Positions 6,501 through 15,960 of a DNA stretch of 64,000 nucleotides are shown in pieces; the stretch's first letter is position 1; every line of letters begins with the position of its first letter. The position numbers were made by a program, and so were the translations under genes. The stretch is from Schizochytrium sp. CCTCC M209059. Taxonomy: Eukaryota > Sar > Bigyra > Thraustochytrida > Thraustochytriidae. The notes beneath the pieces were generated by a model. That model was not told the origin of the DNA. It did not search any database and saw nothing but the letters and a program-made list of their open reading frames with translations. The DNA lies in the NCBI GenBank assembly GCA_000818945.1, contig KN805407.1, forward strand, positions 203,582-267,581, read 5' to 3'.

Positions 6501-8840
6501 ACCTGTGAATGATATATTTTCCTGACAAATGTCGGTGTCGACGCCGACGCGGGATCGTATGTCGTTGTCGCAGAATTGGCATGGAGTTGTGGGGGCCATC
6601 GTCGGCGATAGCGTGACGGGAGGCGTAGTTGGAGGCGCGCTTGGCGAAAGGCCATTGAGATTAATTTCAATATCGTACGAGAAGCCATCGACATAATTGC
6701 ATTGCTCGACAGGTCCACACGAGGCATCACGAGAACACTGCTGGAAACGGATCGGTCGCATAAAGAGGAGTTCATTCCCAATGTACGGGATGCTGAGTTC
6801 CCGCGAGCAGAGCCCGCGCGACGACGGGAAGGCCTTGAAGTCCGTCCACGAAGACTCGTCGCCTGCAGTGGCTTGGTACTGAAGGGTGACCCCCGGCGTG
6901 CAGGTTGGTAGGGAGGTCTCGAGGTCGTCCAAGCTGGAAACGCACGTTGTCTCGCTCGTACCGGCCGTGTTGAGAAAGTTCGCCACAGCGTCTGTGAGAT
7001 TGAATTCGATTGCATCATCAATGCACTTTTCAATGTTGGCCAACGCAGAGAAAGCAACGCGGCAGAACCCCTCGGCCACCTCGAGGTCGTCAAAGTACTC
7101 GATGCAAGTGTCAATGTCAATGCTCGATGACGCCATTGGCGCGTAGTTCTCGCAAAATGGTTCGAAGCACTCTGTCTGCATATTAGCAAGACTGACGCCA
7201 TTGCCACAGAGTTGCCGGGCGACGTCGAGCGCAACGGCACGGTCGTAAACTGTTTCTTTTTCGGCGCATATTGCTTCTGTTTCGAGATGCTGCTGCAACG
7301 ACGTAATTTCTGCGGCAGTGGAAAATTCAGAAGTGAGACTATTTGTGTAACAAAAGCCATTGAGATTTTCGCGTTCTTGGGCCCAATTTTCATTGGTCTC
7401 AATCACGGCGTCGACATTGATACGATAGTTTCCATACGTCTGCGCATTGATGTCCTTGCCCACATCGTTTGGCTTCACGGTACCTAGGCAGGTGATACTG
7501 GCTTGGATATTGGTTTCACCGTCGACAATGTACCAGGTGACATCGAAAATGTCGTCGCTGGAGACGCGGACCCAATTTGAAGTGAACGAAGGCCAGGAGC
7601 CGCCACTCGCGAGGTTCCAGCTCTCTTCGAGTGAGGTCGACTCTAGACAGTCGGTCGCATCAAGGCTAAAGTTCGCTTCGGAAGTCATGACAACGACCTG
7701 ACGAATGACGCCGCGTTCTTCTTGCCGCACAAAGAGACCAAAGTCATCGGCCTGGTACATGGGAAGCCAGGACGGGGCGCCGTCGGAGGAAGGCTGGCAT
7801 GGCGAGCCAGATTTCCACCAGGACTTCCACGAGCTGGGTTTCCATTCACAGGCGTTGCCGCTCGTATCGGTGAGGGATTTGCAGGTTGACTTGTTCATCT
7901 TGCACGTCGTCGTGCTGGTGTCGCGGGCATCGCAGACGCGCCAGGACGTCTTGGTGCCGTCAAAGGAGATGCAGTTGGGGTCTCCGTAGCACGTGCACGT
8001 CTCGCAGCATCCGCCCGTGGCGCCGCCGTCGGCGAATGCGAGGTTCTGGAGGATGATTGATGCCTGCTCTGGGAAAGCGTTGAGTTGTTCGCATGCCGCA
8101 GTGGGGTCTGTAAGATCCGCACAAATGGGGGCTTGAAAGCCACTGGAGCGGCACGCCGCGCCGGTGAGGTCAACGGTCTGGCAGGCCTCCAGCGCGGTTG
8201 TCTCACTTGCCGGACAGCAAGAGTCTGCGTCGTCGAATGTGACTGTGTACTCGATGCTCGAGGTTGTCACCTGGACCATGTTTTCTGCAGATCCGCAGAG
8301 AGGCGCGCTGCCACAGCTTTGCTGGTCGACGTCTGCAAAGGACGTCGCGACTGTGCTTTGGCCTGCCATGACCTCGGAAACGAGACTGGCGGCGGCGTCG
8401 CGTTGTTCTTGGCTCAGGTCTCCGGAGCTCGAGTCGATGCGGATGACCATCTCGAGGACGGAGGTTTCCACATCCGAGGATATTGTCACGGCCGTGGGCA
8501 TGGGCGAAGGAGCGGCAAGCTCGCATGCCCCGGTGTCTTCATCGTAACTGCAAGGACTGCCGCAGAGCCAGGGGTTGTCGTCGAAGGAGCTGCAAGGGAC
8601 GCAAGCGCCGACCACGTCGCCTTGGTCAAAGGTGTCCGCAATCTCGCTGTCAATCGTAAGCAGGCGCCGCCAGATGCAGCCATCCCCGTCCGCTGCGCAG
8701 CTCGCTTCGTCTGCGTTCTCCGTGCACGCCTGCGCGGCTGCAGCTGCCGCGAACATGACCACCGCGACGGCGACCCTCGCCGCGAGCCCTTGGCCCTCGC
8801 GTCGCCCTCGGCGCCCGGCTGCCCCCGCTGGCCGCATCAT
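3504..8840 (-). CDS. Giant type I surface protein with VWD-like region, three Cys-rich modules and Pro-Thr-Ser-Ser repeat stalk (1,778 aa)
   Basis: Probably a cell-surface or wall glycoprotein. N-terminus: basic residues then a hydrophobic Ala/Val stretch ending near AAAAAQAC, a signal peptide or anchor. A Cys-rich region follows; around residues 270-345 it contains CTCYGDPNCISFDGTK, like the GDP-x-x-x-x-FDG core of von Willebrand D domains. Three related Cys-rich modules of about 130 aa lie near 750-880, 935-1065 and 1070-1205, each with 10-12 Cys and a CDAW/CRAW-type core. A Phe-Pro-Thr-Ser repeat separates the first two. About 44 Pro-Thr-Ser-Ser units (1214-1392) form a presumably O-glycosylated stalk. 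A beta-rich ectodomain precedes a TM helix near 1707-1735 (GIALLCVALIGAAVAAGLVIY), a YRRR stop-transfer and an acidic tail. Single exon, ATG 8840. A paralog lies upstream at 10725-15599. Ligand or function is unknown. Confidence 0.85.
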   Translation of the reverse strand: MMRPAGAAGRRGRREGQGLAARVAVAVVMFAAAAAAQACTENADEASCAADGDGCIWRRLLTIDSEIADTFDQGDVVGACVPCSSFDDNPWLCGSPCSYDEDTGACELAAPSPMPTAVTISSDVETSVLEMVIRIDSSSGDLSQEQRDAAASLVSEVMAGQSTVATSFADVDQQSCGSAPLCGSAENMVQVTTSSIEYTVTFDDADSCCPASETTALEACQTVDLTGAACRSSGFQAPICADLTDPTAACEQLNAFPEQASIILQNLAFADGGATGGCCETCTCYGDPNCISFDGTKTSWRVCDARDTSTTTCKMNKSTCKSLTDTSGNACEWKPSSWKSWWKSGSPCQPSSDGAPSWLPMYQADDFGLFVRQEERGVIRQVVVMTSEANFSLDATDCLESTSLEESWNLASGGSWPSFTSNWVRVSSDDIFDVTWYIVDGETNIQASITCLGTVKPNDVGKDINAQTYGNYRINVDAVIETNENWAQERENLNGFCYTNSLTSEFSTAAEITSLQQHLETEAICAEKETVYDRAVALDVARQLCGNGVSLANMQTECFEPFCENYAPMASSSIDIDTCIEYFDDLEVAEGFCRVAFSALANIEKCIDDAIEFNLTDAVANFLNTAGTSETTCVSSLDDLETSLPTCTPGVTLQYQATAGDESSWTDFKAFPSSRGLCSRELSIPYIGNELLFMRPIRFQQCSRDASCGPVEQCNYVDGFSYDIEINLNGLSPSAPPTTPPVTLSPTMAPTTPCQFCDNDIRSRVGVDTDICQENISFTGSDVETEDLCYSCDFTIDEAIGEARVGSGNYFSLGDACAIADDDLDGLEATCSQLCDQFIDRGCDGWLLRGGDCFLWTCGNEEIEFTDDDSSGRGSRACKVPTLEPTAAPVITPTPQPTSFPTSFPTSFPTSSPTAFPTAFPTSFPTAFPTSFPTSFPTTECGQRVCLDDQDPPSVRENIRASDVCSHRLVFSAADLPNNEFCFCTFTDEDILTTFDKGSDVAGNFVNLLSSCELDVNDEGDLDEVCAHICELIDGCDAWIVAEDACYVFACDNESTADEYFVSGDYRGAEACPSCIQEVCLDGLDTPTVRTNVLIHSDVCSHDIVFDEYDLYVDEFCAMCEFSSANIRRTSDGSGDYVLLADACNIAPSDSQALNSACARVCELLEDCRAWVQTGGICYVFSCDCDVDIGDYFYSVSDSYTSYGAPSCTRCTMAPTSSPTSSPTSSPTSSPTSSPTSSPTSSPTSSPTSSPTSSPTSSPTSSPTSSPTSSPTSSPTSSPTSSPTSSPTSSPTSSPTSSPTSSPTSSPTSSPTSSPTSSPTSSPTSSPTSSPTSSPTSSPTSSPTSSPTSSPTSSPTSSPTSSPTSSPTSRPTSSPTSSPTSSPTSSPTSSPTPRPTPEPFGWGTTPSFTPEPTPRPTRMPTPLPSQSPTQSPTGNPTPVPFSWFGRRALAGMPAATGDGGAGTRTAPKRVSRTLANLPERLGPAKVRAGQNVTKAAAIQKSPRQTAHHVRRDLRTPGTVEIYFTSRVLFTDSDSATASLATVTNNPDGVVDAIQIAFDNSDALGDVTITVTGVTATSSYEYYILRFKVPYVASEHTPAPFLDGLCYVVHRTVHKRRSSHSMGQLRCEESLFNFTSYAEDDGDLAVYFRIEKDTLALGDFQEFFAKSATITTFNSVLDSCSRSSQCDVSAITDLVSTLKASSNSLDDASSSGSLSSAGIALLCVALIGAAVAAGLVIYRRRILKARQAELAQKQLSTQQHHAHHVNDRDDVYDDAYDDA
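4665..5197 (-). repeat. Coding minisatellite, 12 bp x about 44, encoding Pro-Thr-Ser-Ser
   Basis: Plus-strand unit gtggggctcgac. Units are identical over more than 500 bp except one variant (gtgggtctcgac near 4729-4740) that changes a Ser to Arg. The 12-bp period keeps the frame, so copy-number change alters stalk length only. The paralogous gene lacks the array. Confidence 0.97.
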
Positions 8841-10724
8841 GCCTCCTCTCCTGCGTCCGCGTCGAGTGCGGTGCCCCTGCGCCAGCTGACTTCCTCAACA
8901 GAGCCCCGTTGCTCTCCCCTTCGCTTCCCTCCCGCTCTCGGCCGCCCGGGCTTCGCTCTCGCGCGGCTTCGCGCTTTCCCGCGCCGCCGCGAGGGACTTG
9001 GGACTTGCTGTCCTCGATCGCCGAGCTCCTCGCGCGGCGTCGCGGGACTGCCGCCGCTTTCGCCCTCCGCCGCGGCCTCTCCTCGCGGCGTCCTCGCGGG
9101 GGTCCTCGCGTCCGCTCCGCTCTGCTCTGCTCTGCTCCGCTCGCGCGTGCGGCTGGCTCGCTCCCCAGCCCGGGTCACTCACTCACTCGCTTACTCGTTC
9201 GGGGTCGCTCCGTCTCCCAGGGCGCACTCGAACCGGCCGCCGCAACTGCCGCCGCTCTCTTCCGCGCCGAGCCGCGCGCGGGCGCCGAGCTGGAGCTGGA
9301 GCTGGAGCTGGAGCTGGAGCTGGAGACGGAGATAGAGACGGAGTTGGAGTTGGAGATGGAGATGGAGATGGAGATGGAGATGGAGTTGGAGACGGAGATG
9401 GAGATGGAGATGGAGACGGAGAAGAGGAGATCGAGGAGATCGAGGAGATCGAGGAGATCGAGGAGATCGAGGAGACCGGGAAAGAGAGAAAGACAGGCAG
9501 GCAACGGGAACGGACGGACCGCTGCTCGGCTGGAGACGGAGACGGCGCGTCGCGGCGCAGAGTTCGGGTTTGGCTGGCTGGCTGCGCGGCTGCGCGGCTG
9601 CGCGGCGGGCCGCGGGCGAGGGAAGGGGAGACGGGAAGGCGGGAGGGAGGGAAGGGAGGCAGGCTGCTCCGGGGCGCCTCGATCACATGCCTCCTTTATG
9701 TTAGTCGCCCGGCCGCGCGGGCCGCGCGGGCCGCAGGCTATACTCGTGTTGCGCGCCGTTTTATGCACTCGGTCGGCGTTGGCTCCACTTGTGCGCTACA
9801 GGCCTTCAAGTGCGCCTCCACCCAGGGCAAATCCAGAATGGCAGCACGTGCTGCCAGCACCCCCTCTTCTTCAAGGCTGCGCTGTGCCGATCTGCTACTA
9901 CAAGTTCAAGTACAGAGTTCAACAGACAGAGGCGGCCTTACTAAGACACCCGATGGATGTCTAGTGGAGACATCTGAGATCCTGTCTGGAAAGGACGCTG
10001 TCCCACAGCATCCCCGCACCCGGCTGCACGCGGCCGCCGGCCAAGATGGGACCCTGCGAATTTATCATGACAGTCCTGTTCGTCTCGGCGGGCTCCTTGA
10101 CGTCGGCCGAGGATCGAATCGTAGTCGCCCGCGATTTTTCGGCTCCGCGCGCGGTTTTGAATCCTGACTTTTGCGGCACCGTGCGGGCACACACGGATTG
10201 TAATACAATGATGTGAGCTGGCTGACCGGACGAACTTGGAAGAGCGGGACAAAAACGATTTCTCGTGGTCTGGCTTGATTGACCAGACGGATCAGCGCCG
10301 CCGAGGTCCGCGCCAGGGAGCTTGCGATCGCTGACTATGGCAACTTGCTGCGATACAACAGATTGACGGGGCGTGCCTTGGTCAAAGTCAAAGTCATATG
10401 CTCGCCTCTTTACTGCCCAAAGTCTCCAATTGTCCGACTGCGTTGGGATCAAGACAACTAGGCCTAGGCTATTTATGGAACAAGGTTTTTTTGGTTTTTT
10501 TTTGTTTATTTTCCGAGGCACGACCAAATCAAATGCACATTTTGGTTTCGATCAAAGGTCTTGTTCTCGAGACGACAAGTCAAACAAAAGAAAGTAATGT
10601 GAAAAAAATATGTGGTGCAGAACAACTACTACGTTCATTTGGTTGAATGTTTGTTTTTACTTCAGACAGGAAAGTCTACAGTCTGTCGAGTCAAGTCAAA
10701 TCGCTTTTACACGGACAACTACGT
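8841..10724. other. 1.9-kb gene-free stretch between the two giant paralogs
   Basis: Upstream region of the first giant gene and downstream region of the second. It is very GC-rich from 8841 to about 9700. It contains a hexanucleotide tract (listed separately), CTCG-rich simple sequence and small direct repeats such as gcgcggctgcgcggctgcgcgg near 9583-9604. From about 10170 it turns AT-richer with no coding signal. Long open frames in several phases across 8900-10170 are by-products of the repeats and high GC. Confidence 0.6.
9288..9478. repeat. Hexanucleotide tract (gagctg / gagatg / gagatc families)
   Basis: Successive blocks of ggagct, then ggagac/ggagat, then cgagga-type 6-9-bp units over about 190 bp. 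It lies about 450-640 bp upstream of the ATG of the first giant gene. In each frame it yields low-complexity peptides (Glu-Leu, Gly-Asp, Ile-Glu), so I treat it as non-coding. Confidence 0.85.
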
Positions 10725-13700
10725 CTATGCGCCATAGTCCTCGTCATCATCGTCGTCGTAGCCGTACTGATGGCGCGTGGCGAGCTGCTTCTGATCGAGC
10801 TCAGCCTTGCGCCCCTGCTGAACGCGACGGCGATAGACAACGAGGCCCGCAGCGACGACAGCGCCAATAAGAGCCACGCAAAGAAGAGCCACGCCCGCGG
10901 TGCTGAGACCACCAGAGGACGAAGACCCGGCTGAAGCGGAGAGGAAGGACGCCTTGAGCGTGGATGCGAGATTTGTAATGGCCGACAGGTCGCACTCATT
11001 CGAGGTGTCACAGCTCTCAATCACAGACTCAAAGGTCGAGCGCGTCGAAGACATAGCAAAGAGCGTCTGGAAATCACCAGGGCTCACCGAGCTGCTCTCA
11101 ATACGAAAGTAGACAGCCAGATCGCCGTCGTCCTCTGCGTAGGCGCCAAAGTTAGTGAGCTCATCGCCACACTCGAGGTCGCCCATTTCATGGTCGTCCG
11201 AGGTCTCGGAGACAGTGGTCGAGATCACATAGCAGAGAGCATCGTTAAACTCGGTGGTCGAGTGCTCCGACGCCGTGTACGGGATCTCGAATCGAAGAAT
11301 GTAATACTCGTACGAGGCCGAGGCCGTCACGCCCGTGACGGTGACGGTAATGTCACTAAACTCGTCGCTGTTGTCAAAGGCCGTCTGGATCGCATCCACG
11401 GTGCTGCTTGGGTTCTCGACGACCGCATCGACCGAGTCCGTCGCGCTGGTGCCATCCGTGAACATAACGTGCGAGGTCATCAGGTACACGGTGGTGCCGG
11501 GCCTTCGTAGTGCGCGCCGCGCGAGCGCGCGTTCCTGCGCTGCCGCAGACACAGCAGCAGCTTGGTCCGCGCGCACCTTGGCAGGGCCAAGACGCGTCGG
11601 CAGGTTCGTCAGCGTGCGGGGAGTATGCTGCTCCGTTGACGTCAGCATGCTGGCCTTGAGCGCGCGGCGGCCACTCCAGCCAAAGGGCGCTGGTGTGGGC
11701 TGGAGGGTGGGCGCAGGCGTATCTTGCGTGCAGGCGGGGGCGCCGTACGACTCGTATGCGGTCGTGTCCTCAAAGTACTCATCGACATCGCCGTCGCACG
11801 TGAACACGAAGCACTGGCCGTACATTTGTACCCAGGCGTCGCACCCGTCGAGCAGCTCGCAAATGTGCGCGCATGCAGCGTTGAGGGCGTCGGCGTCCTC
11901 CGAGTCGATATCGCAGGCATCTGCCAACACAACATAGTTGCCCGAGTCATCGTTAGTGGTGAGAATATTGTCCGAGGAGAACTCGCACGTGGCGCAGAAC
12001 TCGTCGACATCAAGATCGCCCTCGTCAAAGAAGATGTCGTGCGTGCAGACGTCCTCATCGACCACGACGTTGGTCTGGATCGTCGGCGTGTCCTCGCCAT
12101 CGAGGCAGACCTCTTGTGTGCACGACCAGCAAGCCTCGGCTCCGCGGTAATCTCCGCTCGTAAAGTACTCGGAGGTCTCCACGTTGTCGTCGCAGTCAAA
12201 GAGGTAGCACTCCCCACTACCATAGAGCCATGCGTCGCAGCCGTCGACAAGTTCGCAAATGTGGGCACACGCTTCATTGAGGTCGTCCTCATCGCTCGAG
12301 TCGAGAGAGCACGAGTTGATCAGGTTGACGTAGTTGCCAGCGCCGTTGCCTTCGTTCGTTGTCGTGAGAATGTCACTGTCCGAAAAGGAGCAGTAGCAGA
12401 AATCGTCGTCCGGGAGATCATCGGCCGTAAAGGTGACATTATGTGAGCAGACGTCGCTGTCAGCGTAGAGGCCGTCCTGCACGGTGGGTGCGTCCGAGCC
12501 GTCGATGCAGACCTCCTGGTCGCACGGCGGGCAAGAGACAGCACCTCTTCCAGGACCCGAGACAAAATAATCGCTGGCTTCGGCAGAGTCGTCGCACGTA
12601 AAGATGAAGCACGCGCCTTCGGAGAGCACCCAAGCGTCGCAGCCATCAACAAGCTCGCAAAGATGCGCGCAAGCTTCATTGAGATCATCCTCATCATCAG
12701 TGGAAAGGTCGCAGGTGTTGAGCAGGTTGACATAGTTGCCGGCACCGTTGCCCTCATCAGACGTGGTGAGAATATCCTCATCCGTAAAGGAGCAGAAGCA
12801 GAAGTCGTCGTCTGGAAGATCGTCGGCCGTAAAGGTGAGGTTGTGCGCACACACATCGTCGTTAGCGTAGATGCCAGTCTCGACTGTGGGAGCATCGTCG
12901 TTGGTAAGACAGACTTCCTGCTCACAGTCGGACGTGGGCGCCGGGGTCGGTTCCGAAGTTGGCTGCGGCGTCGGCTCGGGCGTGGTATCATCCTCGACGC
13001 AGACGGACGCGCCGCTGCCGGAGCCGTCAACAAAGACACTCTCGTCGTTTTCGCACGAGTAGAGAAAACAGTCTCCACCCATGAGCACCCAGGCATCGCA
13101 GCCCTCATCGCTGAGCGCAAAGCATACCTGCGCACAAGTCATCTCGAGACCATCGGTGTCGTCATCCTCGATTGCGCAGGCATCGCCAAGAGACACATAG
13201 TTTCCGCCGTCCGAGTCGGTGTTGCGAATGGCCTCACCGGCGGTAAAGTCGCACGAGTAGCAAAAGTTGGCGCCGTCCAAGTCATCGGAGGTGAAGTCAA
13301 TGTCAGTCACGCAGACGTCAGAAGACAAGGTGACGCCCGTCTGGACCTCGGGCTCGTCGACACAGACACCGCACTCGTTAGGGCCGGTCGTGGGCACTTG
13401 CGTGGAAACCGGGTTGACGAGCCGGGGCGTCGAGACCGTGAGCGTGAACTCGACGCCGTCAACCCAGTTGCATTGCTCAACGGGCCCGCAGGAAGGATCG
13501 CGCGAGCACTGCTCCATGCGGATTGGGTTCGTAAAGAGAACCTCGTTGCCATTGTACGGGATGTCGATTTCCTGCGCGCAGAGGCCGCGTCCAGAGGGGA
13601 ACGCCTTGTAGTCGGTCCACGAGCTCTCGTCGCCGGCAGTGGCCTGGTACTGGAGCGTGACGCCGGAGACGCACGAGGCAAGGGAGGTGTCAAGCTCGTC

Positions 13701-15599
13701 GATGCTGGAAATGCACGTGGTGTTGCTGCCACCAGCCGAGTTAAGAAAGGCGATGATGGAATCGGTGAGGTTGAACTCGGAGGCGTCATCGATGCACTGC
13801 TCAATATTGGCCGTGGAGGAGAAGGCCACGCGGCAAAAGCCCTCGGCCACCTCGAGATCAGCAAAATACTCGATGCAGGTATCGACGTCAATGCTAGAAG
13901 ACGCGAGGGGGGCGTAGTTCTCGCAAAAGGGCTCAAAGCACTCGACCTGCATACCAGCGAGGTTGACGCCGTTGCCACAGAGCTGGCGCGCGACATCGAG
14001 CGCCACGGCGGTGTCGTAGACGGTCTCCTTGCCGGCACAAATGGCCTCGGTTTCGAGGTGCTGCTCGAGAGAGGCGATCTCCGCCTCGGTGGATACATCG
14101 GTGATGAGACTGTTGGTGTAGCAAAAGCCGTTGAGGTTGTCGCGCTCCTGGATCCAGTTTTCGTTGGGTTCAATGACGGCGTCCACGTTGATGCGGTAGT
14201 TGCCATACTCTTGCTCGCTGAGTTCCTTGTCGGCGTCGTCCGGGTTGACCGTGCCGAGACAGGTGATGCTGGCCTGGATGTTGGTCGCGCCGTCGACAAT
14301 ATACCAAGTGACGTCGAAGACGTCGTCACTGGAGGTGCGGACCCAGTTCGAGGTGTACGAGGGCCATGAGTCGCCAACGAGGCTCCAGCTTCCGGGAAGC
14401 GTAGTGGACGTGAGGCAGTCGGTAGCGTCGAGACTGTAGTTGGCTGCGGACGTCATGATGTAGACCTGACGGATGACACCACGCTCCTCCTGGCGCACGA
14501 ACATGCCAAAGTCATCGGCCTGGTACATGAGGAGCCAGGAGGGGGCGCCGCCGGAGGCGGGCTGGCAGGGGGAGCCGGACTCCCACCACGACGCCCAGGA
14601 GTCGGGTTTCCACTCGCACGCGTTGCCGTTGGTGTCGACGACAGAGTTGCAAGTGGATCTGTTAATTTTGCACTTGTTGGTGTCGGTGTCGCGTGCGTCG
14701 CAGACGCGCCACGAGGTCTTGGTGCCGTTGAAGGAGATGCAGTTGGGGTCACCGTAGCACGTGCACGTCTCGCAGCATCCGCCCGTGGCGCCGCCGTCGG
14801 TGAACGCGAGGTCGGAGAGGATGAGCGTGGCCTCATCGGGGTTTTCGCTGATCGCGCTGCAGGTATCCGTCGGGTTGTCGAGGTCCGAGCAGATGGGTTC
14901 CTGGAAGCCGCTGACGCGGCATGCTGCGCCGGTGAGGTCGACGATTTCGCAGGCCTCGACAGCGGCGGTGTCACGCGCGGGGCAGCAGGCCTCCATGGTG
15001 TTAAAGAGGACGCTGTACTCGTCTGTGCTGGGCAGGACGTCGACCATGTAGTCTGCAGATCCGCAGAGGGGCGCGTAGCCGCATGCGTCCTGGACGAGGT
15101 CGTCGCTGGTGGGTTGCGCGGCGGTCTGTCCCGCCATGACATCGTTGACGAGGCTGGCTGCGGCCTCGATCTGGTCGTCGGTTAGGTTTGTTGAGCTGAG
15201 CTCGATGCGGACGACGGTCTCGACGACGCCGGTCTCGGCGTCGGTGGAGACGGGCGCTGCCGTGGGCATGGCAGAGGGCTCGGGGAGGCCGCAGGTCCCC
15301 GCGTCCCCATCGTACGCGCACGGGCTTACGCAAAGCCACGGGTCGTCGTCGAAGGTGCTGCAGGCGACGCACTCGGCGTCGAAGCTGTCGTCGCCCTCGG
15401 CTGTGATCTGCCACGCGCACCCGGAGCTCACGGCCACGCACGCGGTCTCGCTCGTCTGCTCGTCGCACGACTGCGCCTCGCCCACGGCGGCCATCGCCGC
15501 CGCGGCCACCATCGCCGCCGCCGCCGCCGCGGCCCACCGGGGCCTGCGCTGCCTCCGCATCACGGGCTTCTTCTTCTCCGCCGCCGCCGCCTGGCGCAT
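10725..15599 (-). CDS. Giant type I surface protein, paralog of the neighbour, four Cys-rich modules, no long repeat stalk (about 1,624 aa)
   Basis: Same architecture as the 3504-8840 gene. A basic start and Ala-rich hydrophobic segment end near VGEAQSC. The Cys-rich N-region has the VWD-like CTCYGDPNCISFNGTK around residue 276. The long region around QLCGNGV and VAEGFCRVAFS is closely conserved with the neighbour. Here four Cys-rich modules lie near 740, 890, 1023 and 1160 (one more than the neighbour). Only a short PEPTPQPTSEPTPAPTS linker replaces the Pro-Thr-Ser-Ser stalk. A beta-rich ectodomain, a TM helix (GVALLCVALIGAVVAAGLVVY) near 1573, a YRRR stop-transfer and an Asp-rich tail follow. 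Start: the open frame continues to 16037 only through a microsatellite, so I place ATG at 15599; ATG 15560 is a good alternative. Tandem duplication with the downstream gene is clear. Confidence 0.85.
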   Translation of the reverse strand: MRQAAAAEKKKPVMRRQRRPRWAAAAAAAMVAAAAMAAVGEAQSCDEQTSETACVAVSSGCAWQITAEGDDSFDAECVACSTFDDDPWLCVSPCAYDGDAGTCGLPEPSAMPTAAPVSTDAETGVVETVVRIELSSTNLTDDQIEAAASLVNDVMAGQTAAQPTSDDLVQDACGYAPLCGSADYMVDVLPSTDEYSVLFNTMEACCPARDTAAVEACEIVDLTGAACRVSGFQEPICSDLDNPTDTCSAISENPDEATLILSDLAFTDGGATGGCCETCTCYGDPNCISFNGTKTSWRVCDARDTDTNKCKINRSTCNSVVDTNGNACEWKPDSWASWWESGSPCQPASGGAPSWLLMYQADDFGMFVRQEERGVIRQVYIMTSAANYSLDATDCLTSTTLPGSWSLVGDSWPSYTSNWVRTSSDDVFDVTWYIVDGATNIQASITCLGTVNPDDADKELSEQEYGNYRINVDAVIEPNENWIQERDNLNGFCYTNSLITDVSTEAEIASLEQHLETEAICAGKETVYDTAVALDVARQLCGNGVNLAGMQVECFEPFCENYAPLASSSIDVDTCIEYFADLEVAEGFCRVAFSSTANIEQCIDDASEFNLTDSIIAFLNSAGGSNTTCISSIDELDTSLASCVSGVTLQYQATAGDESSWTDYKAFPSGRGLCAQEIDIPYNGNEVLFTNPIRMEQCSRDPSCGPVEQCNWVDGVEFTLTVSTPRLVNPVSTQVPTTGPNECGVCVDEPEVQTGVTLSSDVCVTDIDFTSDDLDGANFCYSCDFTAGEAIRNTDSDGGNYVSLGDACAIEDDDTDGLEMTCAQVCFALSDEGCDAWVLMGGDCFLYSCENDESVFVDGSGSGASVCVEDDTTPEPTPQPTSEPTPAPTSDCEQEVCLTNDDAPTVETGIYANDDVCAHNLTFTADDLPDDDFCFCSFTDEDILTTSDEGNGAGNYVNLLNTCDLSTDDEDDLNEACAHLCELVDGCDAWVLSEGACFIFTCDDSAEASDYFVSGPGRGAVSCPPCDQEVCIDGSDAPTVQDGLYADSDVCSHNVTFTADDLPDDDFCYCSFSDSDILTTTNEGNGAGNYVNLINSCSLDSSDEDDLNEACAHICELVDGCDAWLYGSGECYLFDCDDNVETSEYFTSGDYRGAEACWSCTQEVCLDGEDTPTIQTNVVVDEDVCTHDIFFDEGDLDVDEFCATCEFSSDNILTTNDDSGNYVVLADACDIDSEDADALNAACAHICELLDGCDAWVQMYGQCFVFTCDGDVDEYFEDTTAYESYGAPACTQDTPAPTLQPTPAPFGWSGRRALKASMLTSTEQHTPRTLTNLPTRLGPAKVRADQAAAVSAAAQERALARRALRRPGTTVYLMTSHVMFTDGTSATDSVDAVVENPSSTVDAIQTAFDNSDEFSDITVTVTGVTASASYEYYILRFEIPYTASEHSTTEFNDALCYVISTTVSETSDDHEMGDLECGDELTNFGAYAEDDGDLAVYFRIESSSVSPGDFQTLFAMSSTRSTFESVIESCDTSNECDLSAITNLASTLKASFLSASAGSSSSGGLSTAGVALLCVALIGAVVAAGLVVYRRRVQQGRKAELDQKQLATRHQYGYDDDDDEDYGA

Positions 15600-15638
15600 C
15601 CTTCCCGCGCGTGCGGCACGCGCCGCCTCGCCTCGCCG

Positions 15639-15960
15639 AAGAATGAAAGAATGAAAGAATGAAAGAATGAAAGAATGAAAGAATGAAAGAATGAAAGAAT
15701 GAAAGAATGAAAGAATGAAAGAATGAAAGAATGAAAGAATGAAAGAATGAAAGAATGAAAGAATGAAAGAATGAAAGAATGAAAGAATGAAAGAATGAAA
15801 GAATGAAAGAATGAAAGAATGAAAGAATGAAAGAATGAAAGAATGAAAGAATGAAAGAATGAAAGAATGAAAGAAAGAATGAAAGAAAGAATGAAAGAAA
15901 GAATGAAAGAAAGAAGGAAAGAAAGAATAAAAGAAAGAGGGAAAGAAAGCAGGAGAGAAA
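15639..15960. repeat. (GAAAGAAT)n octanucleotide array
   Basis: Nearly perfect 8-bp units to about 15870, then 12-bp GAAAGAAAGAAT variants, then degenerate purine sequence to about 15960. All purine on the plus strand. It starts about 40 bp upstream of the ATG of the second giant gene, so it probably lies in its 5' UTR or promoter. Confidence 0.95.

Noticed and set aside
8909..10167. Two 350-390-aa overlapping plus-strand open frames
   Set aside because: They consist of hexanucleotide-repeat peptides and GC-rich noise, with no recognisable domain in either phase.
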